From NCBI GenBank assembly GCA_030151665.1, contig JASLDB010000205.1:1-18627 (forward strand): a DNA stretch of 18,627 nt, given 5' to 3'. The stretch's first letter is position 1, and each line of letters starts with the position of its first letter. Shown in pieces: positions 14,130 through 18,627 of this stretch. The notes below the pieces were generated by a model that was given only the letters and a program-made list of their open reading frames with translations, made no database searches and had not been told where the DNA came from. This DNA is from Neisseriaceae bacterium (lineage in GTDB: Bacteria; Pseudomonadota; Gammaproteobacteria; Burkholderiales; Neisseriaceae). The translations under genes were made by a program, and so were the position numbers.

Positions 14130-15628
14130 GGTTCTATGCGTTTTACCGTTAAGATTTGGCCAATCTTGCTCCATTGAGCGGCTTCTAAGATTAAGGCGCT
14201 AGTGGTTAATGGGTTTTCCTCTAACCATTGGCTACTAATGGTCAAAATGCATTTTTTGCGTGTTGCATTGAACTGTAATGTTGTGTTGTCTGGGAAATAA
14301 ATTTCTTTGCGACCGCGACAAAATAAAGCGGCAATGCGCAAAGATAAAATCGCAAACATATAATTATTTTTGTGTTGAATATCCATGAGTTTTTTGGTGT
14401 CACCACGATGACCCAATACCAATTTACTCAATAAAGATTGTTCTTGTTTGGAAAAACCAGGCATGTCCGCATTTTCAATGATATAAGCAGAATGCTTGTG
14501 ATAACCTGTGTGGGCAATACTTAAACCAATTTCATGCAAGCGAGCAGCCCAACGCACAAATTGACACCAGTCTAAAAAGTCTTCAGCATCAAACTGGTCT
14601 TTCAGACCGTTCATGCATTGGATGGCAATGCTCTCGACGCGAGCAGCTTGTTTTTCATCGGCATGGTAGCGTTCTTGAAATTGCTTAACGGTTTCGCCAC
14701 GCATGTCGCTGTCTAAACCACGGCCAATTAAATCATATAAAACACCGTCACGAAGCGCAGCATCAGTCACGGACATGGTTTCAATGGATAGCTCTTCAAA
14801 TGCCGCAATCATCACGGCCAAGCCACCCGCAAATACTTCAATGCGATCTGCTTTTAAGCCCAGTAATTTGGCTTTGCGAACGCCACCTTCATTGATGATG
14901 CGGTTGCGAATTTCGCGCATGCGACTTAATGTAATGGTGTCATCATCTTCATATTGTGTGGCAATGATGTCACGGATCGAGCGAGCTGTACCGGATGTGC
15001 CCACTGCAAAATCCCAACCATGATTTTTTAAATAAGGGGTGATGCGTTGAATTTCTGATCGAGCCGCATTAATGGCAGTGTCGAATTGTTCGTGGGTGAT
15101 TTTTTGATTGGGGAAATAGCGCAAACTGTAACTCACGCAACCCAAATTCAAACTCTCTGTGACATCCGGCTGCAATTCTTGGCCAATCACAAATTCTGTT
15201 GAGCCACCACCGATGTCAATCACCAACATGGATTTATTGTTTAAAGGCAAGGTGTGCTTAACACCCAAATAAATTAAACGGGCTTCTTCACGACCCGCAA
15301 TCACTTCAATAGGAAAACCTAATGCTTTTTCTGCCTCGGGCAAGAATGAGCCAATGTTCTTGGCAATGCGAAAGGTATTGGTCGCTACTGCACGAACTTG
15401 TTCTTCAGGAATACCCCGTAAGCGTTCACCAAATTTGGCCAAGCAGTTTAGGGCGCGTTCAGCAGCCAAAGGAATGATGTTTTTATCTTCATCTAGGCCA
15501 GCGGCAAAGCGAACCATTTCTTTGATCGAATCAACGACTTGCAATTGGCCATCGTATTCACGGCAAATTTGTAAGCGAAAACTGTTTGAACCTAAGTCAA
15601 CTGTGGCAAACATTTTGGTATATGGCAT
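14126..15628 (-). CDS. ppx: Exopolyphosphatase (Ppx/GppA family)
   Basis: Hydrolase of about 500 aa, similar to E. coli Ppx (513), releasing phosphate from polyphosphate chains; GppA-type pppGpp hydrolysis is the alternative. The ASKHA-fold phosphate loops are visible: DLGSNS (11-16) and IDIGGGSTE (137-145), with the catalytic Glu in GREEAR (112-117). The C-terminal third has an HD-like helical domain (ARLHEIGLSIAHTGYHKHSAY) as in Ppx. The ribosome binding site is poor for both candidate starts, ATG at 15628 and ATG five codons later; I kept the first. It is the first gene of a unit with corA, thioesterase, ribE and ribBA, and the upstream region holds the lipA terminator. Confidence 0.88.
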   Translation of the reverse strand: MPYTKMFATVDLGSNSFRLQICREYDGQLQVVDSIKEMVRFAAGLDEDKNIIPLAAERALNCLAKFGERLRGIPEEQVRAVATNTFRIAKNIGSFLPEAEKALGFPIEVIAGREEARLIYLGVKHTLPLNNKSMLVIDIGGGSTEFVIGQELQPDVTESLNLGCVSYSLRYFPNQKITHEQFDTAINAARSEIQRITPYLKNHGWDFAVGTSGTARSIRDIIATQYEDDDTITLSRMREIRNRIINEGGVRKAKLLGLKADRIEVFAGGLAVMIAAFEELSIETMSVTDAALRDGVLYDLIGRGLDSDMRGETVKQFQERYHADEKQAARVESIAIQCMNGLKDQFDAEDFLDWCQFVRWAARLHEIGLSIAHTGYHKHSAYIIENADMPGFSKQEQSLLSKLVLGHRGDTKKLMDIQHKNNYMFAILSLRIAALFCRGRKEIYFPDNTTLQFNATRKKCILTISSQWLEENPLTTSALILEAAQWSKIGQILTVKRIEP

Positions 15629-15659
15629 AAGGGGACTTTTCTGTTTATCGAAAAATAGG

Positions 15660-15695
15660 CAACAATAGGCTACCCAAAAGCAGGTAGCCTGAGAA
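15660..15695 (-). terminator. Terminator after lipA
   Basis: Arms AGGCTACC (15667-15674) and GGTAGCCT (15683-15690) with an 8-nt loop, 13 bp past the lipA stop. The minus-strand tail (ATTGTTGCC, then ATTTTTCG) is only moderately T-rich. The minus-strand arm reads AGGCTACCTG, which equals the first ten bases of a DNA-uptake word I recall for Eikenella. Confidence 0.75.
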
Positions 15696-15702
15696 GAGGA
15701 TT

Positions 15703-16671
15703 TTAAGCAACAAAACCAGCATTTTCAGCTTGGTGATCAGCATGGTAGCTTGAACGAACCATGGCACCAATGGCAGCGTGCTTAAAGCCCATTTCGTAGG
15801 CTTGGCCTTCAAAAATTTTGAACTGATCAGGAGTTACATAACGCAAAACAGGCAAATGGCTGTCAGATGGCTGTAAATATTGACCCACGGTAATCATGTC
15901 AATATTGTGTGCTCGCATGTCGCGCATCACTTGCAAAATCTCTTCATCATCTTCACCCAAGCCAACCATGATGCCTGATTTGGTGGCCACATTGGGCATC
16001 ATTTCTTTATAACGTTTGAGTAAATCCAAGCTGTGTTGGTAGTCAGAACCTGGGCGAGCTTGTTTGTACAAACGAGGTGCCGTTTCAAGGTTGTGGTTCA
16101 TGACATCAGGTGGTGTTTCGGCCAAAATATCCAATGCGATGTCCAAGCGACCGCGAAAATCGGGTACCAAGATTTCGATTTGGGTATTGGGGCTAAGTGC
16201 ACGAATTTCTTTAATGCACTCAGCAAAATGACCGGCACCACCATCACGTAAGTCGTCACGGTCAACAGAGGTAATCACCACGTAACGCAAATTCAAAGCA
16301 GCAACAGTTTGTGCCAATTGTTTAGGCTCTTCTGCATCCAATGGATTAGGGCGACCATGGCCTACGTCACAAAATGGACAACGGCGGGTACAAATATCAC
16401 CCATAATCATGAATGTGGCTGTGCCTTTGCTAAAGCATTCGCCAATATTGGGGCAAGTGGCCTCTTCGCAAACTGTGTGCAATTTTTGGTCACGCAAAAT
16501 GCGTTTGATTTCTTGGAATTTACCACCAGAAGGCAGTTTGGCACGAATCCATTCTGGCTTTTTTAATTTATTGTCCAGTGGGACGATTTTAATCGGGATG
16601 CGCGCGGTTTTGGCTGCACCTTTGTGTTTAACACCTTGTGAATTATCGTGCTGACTCATGATGTGACCCAT
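15703..16671 (-). CDS. lipA: Lipoyl synthase
   Basis: Radical SAM enzyme that inserts two sulfurs into octanoyl groups attached to E2 and GcvH proteins. The protein is 322 aa, as usual. The auxiliary cluster cysteines are CEEATCPNIGEC (Cys68, 73, 79), the radical SAM cluster is CTRRCPFC (Cys94, 98, 101), and the conserved RSSYHAD (306-312) provides the Ser ligand. The start at 16671 has AAGAAAG almost touching the ATG; a second in-frame ATG at 16659 is possible. The gene begins 6 bp after lipB, and a hairpin ends the unit. The product acts on the protein that LipB has just octanoylated. Confidence 0.95.
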   Translation of the reverse strand: MGHIMSQHDNSQGVKHKGAAKTARIPIKIVPLDNKLKKPEWIRAKLPSGGKFQEIKRILRDQKLHTVCEEATCPNIGECFSKGTATFMIMGDICTRRCPFCDVGHGRPNPLDAEEPKQLAQTVAALNLRYVVITSVDRDDLRDGGAGHFAECIKEIRALSPNTQIEILVPDFRGRLDIALDILAETPPDVMNHNLETAPRLYKQARPGSDYQHSLDLLKRYKEMMPNVATKSGIMVGLGEDDEEILQVMRDMRAHNIDMITVGQYLQPSDSHLPVLRYVTPDQFKIFEGQAYEMGFKHAAIGAMVRSSYHADHQAENAGFVA

Positions 16672-16677
16672 TCTTTC

Positions 16678-17280
16678 TTAAGCGAGGTATTGTTGTAACT
16701 GAGAAGTTAATTCATTGGCAACGGCAGTGGTGCTAGGGCAGTCGGTCAGTAAATCGCGGATTTGTACCATTTCCAAGCCAGCATAACCACAAGGATTGAT
16801 GACTTGAAATGGGGTTAAATCCATGTCGACATTTAAACTCAAGCCGTGGTACACCGCACCATTTTTGATGCGTAAGCCCAATGAGGCAATTTTTCGTCCA
16901 TTGACATACACACCCGGGCGTTTTTCTTCGCTATATGCCTCAATGCCAAAGGTTTTTAATGTGGCAATAATGCTGTTTTCTAGGCGATGCACCAACTCAC
17001 GGACGCTGATTTTACGGCGTTTGAAATCAATTAAGGTGTAGACCAATAGTTGCCCAGGCCCATGGTAGGTTACTTGCCCACCACGGTCGATTTGCACCAC
17101 CGGAATATCAGTTGGTACCAATAAATGTTCTGCTTTACTTGCCATGCCTTGGGTGAAAACAGGTGGGTGCTCTAGCACCCACAATTCATCCTCTGTATCG
17201 CTATTGCGTGCTTCGGTAAACGCTTGCATGGCAGCAAATGTTGGCAGGTATTCAACCTGGCCCAGTGTTTTGATTTTCAT
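16678..17280 (-). CDS. lipB: Octanoyl-[acyl-carrier protein]:protein N-octanoyltransferase
   Basis: Transfers octanoyl from ACP to the lipoyl domains of target enzymes, providing the substrate of LipA. The protein is 200 aa (E. coli 213). The signature RGGQVTYHGPGQ (66-77), the catalytic Lys130 in GRKIASLG, YHGLSLNV (144-151) and Cys164 in NPCGYAGLE are all present. The ATG directly abuts the ybeD stop with no gap, and lipA starts 6 bp after its stop, so translation of the three genes is likely coupled. Confidence 0.96.
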   Translation of the reverse strand: MKIKTLGQVEYLPTFAAMQAFTEARNSDTEDELWVLEHPPVFTQGMASKAEHLLVPTDIPVVQIDRGGQVTYHGPGQLLVYTLIDFKRRKISVRELVHRLENSIIATLKTFGIEAYSEEKRPGVYVNGRKIASLGLRIKNGAVYHGLSLNVDMDLTPFQVINPCGYAGLEMVQIRDLLTDCPSTTAVANELTSQLQQYLA

Positions 17281-17565
17281 TTAGTAAACCACTTTAACCA
17301 ATTCATGGCTGGTTAGGGCGCGGTAAATATCGTCCAATTGATTTTGGTTTTCTGCCCAAACTTGAACGGTTGCTCCCAAATAGTTACCTTTGCTACTGGC
17401 TCGGATATTAATATCCTCAATTTTGGTCGTTGGTGCATGAACTTGTACAACCGCCAAAATAATTTCTTCATACTCAGGATGGTGCAAACCCATGACTTTA
17501 ATGGGAAAGCGGCAAGGAAATTCAATTAAGGTTTCGCGAGTTTCTGACATGGATTTTTTCGACAT
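17281..17565 (-). CDS. ybeD: YbeD / DUF493 family protein
   Basis: Small cytosolic protein of 94 aa with the ferredoxin-like alpha/beta fold of the YbeD family, which resembles ACT-like regulatory domains. Family traits are FPCRFPIKVMG (16-26), a central VxxH segment, SSKGNYLGATVQV (57-69) and a C-terminal YRALTSHELVKVVY. The precise function is not established; the gene is a regular neighbour of lipB and lipA, suggesting a role in lipoate metabolism. An internal Met at residue 6 is an alternative start. The ribosome binding site is weak for both, and no hairpin separates it from lipB. Confidence 0.93.
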   Translation of the reverse strand: MSKKSMSETRETLIEFPCRFPIKVMGLHHPEYEEIILAVVQVHAPTTKIEDINIRASSKGNYLGATVQVWAENQNQLDDIYRALTSHELVKVVY

Positions 17566-17684
17566 TGCTTAATCAAAAACAATGATTAAAATGGTGAACA
17601 ATGCACTATTCTATATCAGAATTCCATGCGCTTCTACGCCCACACAAAAAACCCCGTTTTTTTACATTCACTTTTGCACTTTTG

Positions 17685-18110
17685 TTAATACAAGGTACAA
17701 GGCGTGCTATTGCCTTTGTGGGTGCAAATCAAGATGCGGTGGTCTTGGTCGATGGTTAAAAAACGGTGCTCATTTAACCAAGATGCTTTTGGGGTGGCTG
17801 AAATGCGAAATCGATTGGGGCGCACACCCTTGGCAATGCCCGTAAATTGAATGGTGAATGCTGTTGTTTCTGTGCGAGGCAAGACTGGCCAGGTATGGTG
17901 GTTCTTGCGAAACGTGCGGTTTTGCAAATAATGCCGTTCTAAAAAAAGGGCATTTTGCATTAAAGCAGTCTTGGCTTCTTGCAGGCGAGTATTTTTAATG
18001 TATTGCAATAAAGAAGGGAGTGACAGCAAGATTAAAGCAGTGCTGATAACCAATACCAGCAGCATTTCGATTAGAGTCAATGCGCGTTGTAAATAAATGG
18101 TTGCTGGCAT
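17685..18110 (-). CDS. Minor type IV prepilin-like protein with Ala at -1
   Basis: Prepilin-like protein of 141 aa. A 10-residue leader (MPATIYLQRA) precedes LTLIEMLLVLVI. Glu15 is position 5 of the mature pilin, and the hydrophobic helix runs to about residue 33. The residue before the predicted PilD cleavage is Ala10 (codon gca), not the usual Gly. The rest resembles the neighbouring pilin: an ERHYLQNRTF segment (59-68) and a C-terminal disulfide-type pair Cys129-Cys138. It fits the broad PilE/ComP minor-pilin group. AGGAG before the ATG marks the start. It lies 78 bp after the first pilin gene. Which type IV pilus function it serves is not shown by the sequence. Confidence 0.78.
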   Translation of the reverse strand: MPATIYLQRALTLIEMLLVLVISTALILLSLPSLLQYIKNTRLQEAKTALMQNALFLERHYLQNRTFRKNHHTWPVLPRTETTAFTIQFTGIAKGVRPNRFRISATPKASWLNEHRFLTIDQDHRILICTHKGNSTPCTLY

Positions 18111-18188
18111 GGTGACTTCTCCTGATTAATGGCTGCGTAGCGATTAAGAAACGGAGAAGATTGGAGTGTTGTTAGGGGGAATTGGTTC

Positions 18189-18608
18189 TTAATTGGTTTT
18201 AATGCATGCATCTTCAGCAGAACAGATAAAAACCTCACCGTGCCCTTCACGAACCAAAAAACGGGTTTCTGTATCATCCCAATCAGCATTAGGACGCGCC
18301 ACAATGCAATATTTATCCGGTTCAACGCCACCAGCAACATCACAAGCACCCGCTTGAGTAAGGGTGAAATTGAATTTCTCTGTGGCTGCGTAAGCAGCAG
18401 GCATTTTGGCGCCTGTGTACGTGCTTTTTTGGGTGTAATAGCGTTCCATGCTTTGTTCTATTTGCAAGATATTGGCTCGCGCTTTTTTAAGGTGATTGTC
18501 TTTAATAACACTGGTGTAGGCGGGATAAGCGAGTGCCGCTAAGGTGCCCAAAATAACCACAGCAATCATTAATTCAATCAAAGTAAAGCCCGATTCGGTG
18601 CGTTTCAT
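18189..18608 (-). CDS. Type IV pilin protein (ComP/PilE-like minor pilin)
   Basis: Prepilin of 139 aa with the class III signal ESGFTLIELMIAVVIL. PilD should cut after Gly7 to leave N-methyl-Phe; Glu12 is position 5 of the mature protein. The globular part has KARANILQIEQSMERYYTQ (42-60), then four Cys (89, 101, 129, 135), the last two forming the usual C-terminal disulfide loop. The ERYY-x-TYTGA segment is what I recall from the ComP DNA-uptake-receptor/PilE-like family, so a role in the competence or adhesion pilus is possible but not proven. The ribosome binding site before ATG 18608 is poor; the leader length is normal, so this start is kept. The operon may continue beyond the window edge. 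Confidence 0.85.
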   Translation of the reverse strand: MKRTESGFTLIELMIAVVILGTLAALAYPAYTSVIKDNHLKKARANILQIEQSMERYYTQKSTYTGAKMPAAYAATEKFNFTLTQAGACDVAGGVEPDKYCIVARPNADWDDTETRFLVREGHGEVFICSAEDACIKTN

Positions 18609-18627
18609 GCCATTTGCCCAATATAGA

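Noticed and set aside
17640..17670. AAAAAC-CCC-GTTTTT as a pilin-unit terminator
   Set aside because: The stem is almost all A-T with a three-base loop, so stability is doubtful; possible but not supported well enough to annotate.
18143..18193. ATTAAGAA ... TTCTTAAT inverted repeat between the two pilin genes
   Set aside because: Eight-bp AT-rich arms separated by 35 bases and no T tract; could be an attenuator but is compatible with chance.
1..18627. Haemophilus-type uptake words, tRNA, CRISPR repeats, IS ends or prophage genes
   Set aside because: None were found by eye; no AAGTGCGGT or ACAAGCGGT words, no cloverleaf, no regular repeat-spacer pattern, no transposase or integrase.

Overview
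The window looks like a chromosomal core segment of an AT-leaning betaproteobacterium, most likely in the Neisseriales. This is inferred from recalled protein families, not from a search. The pointers are a 71-aa conserved protein of a type I associate with betaproteobacteria, a Neisseria-like hotdog thioesterase, the gmhB-plsC pair, the ybeD-lipB-lipA block and ComP/PilE-like minor pilins. I see no phage, IS, tRNA, rRNA or CRISPR. Coding density is high: three genes are on the plus strand and the rest on the minus strand.

Left part (1-6080): on the minus strand a FabH2-type 3-ketoacyl-ACP synthase is coupled (TAATG) to a CoaD-type adenylyltransferase and ends in a hairpin at the window edge. 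Divergent from it is a short-chain dehydrogenase whose catalytic Tyr is Phe. A bidirectional terminator separates this gene from a Bax-inhibitor-1-like membrane protein and a UbiB-type kinase-like protein, both minus. Divergent again are a secreted NlpC/P60 hydrolase and a 71-aa conserved protein, closed by another bidirectional terminator.

Middle (6081-10820): minus-strand genes in short units, each ending in a hairpin. They are an RsuA-family pseudouridine synthase, an NhaD-like antiporter, and a run of an unknown 148-aa protein, gmhB, plsC and gloA. gmhB and plsC overlap by ATGA.

Right part (10833-18627): two tight minus-strand units plus the pilins. ppx-corA-thioesterase-ribE-ribBA reads as one five-gene operon: ppx/corA overlap by ATGA, the other gaps are 5-26 bp, and it ends at the hairpin near 10800. 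It joins polyphosphate and Mg2+ handling to riboflavin synthesis. ybeD-lipB-lipA is the lipoate synthesis and attachment unit, ending at the hairpin near 15680. At the far end are two tandem minor type IV pilin genes of the ComP/PilE type, the second with Ala instead of Gly before the prepilin cleavage site.

Most of the window is ordinary housekeeping. I found no convincing new multi-gene system. The points worth a second look are the FabH2/CoaD/SDR locus with its altered SDR active site and flanking inverted repeat, the non-canonical prepilin, the degenerate RibA half of RibBA, the unknown 148-aa protein, and terminator stems that resemble Neisseriaceae DNA-uptake words. Starts were moved inward from the longest frame wherever a ribosome binding site or family alignment favoured it; each case is stated.
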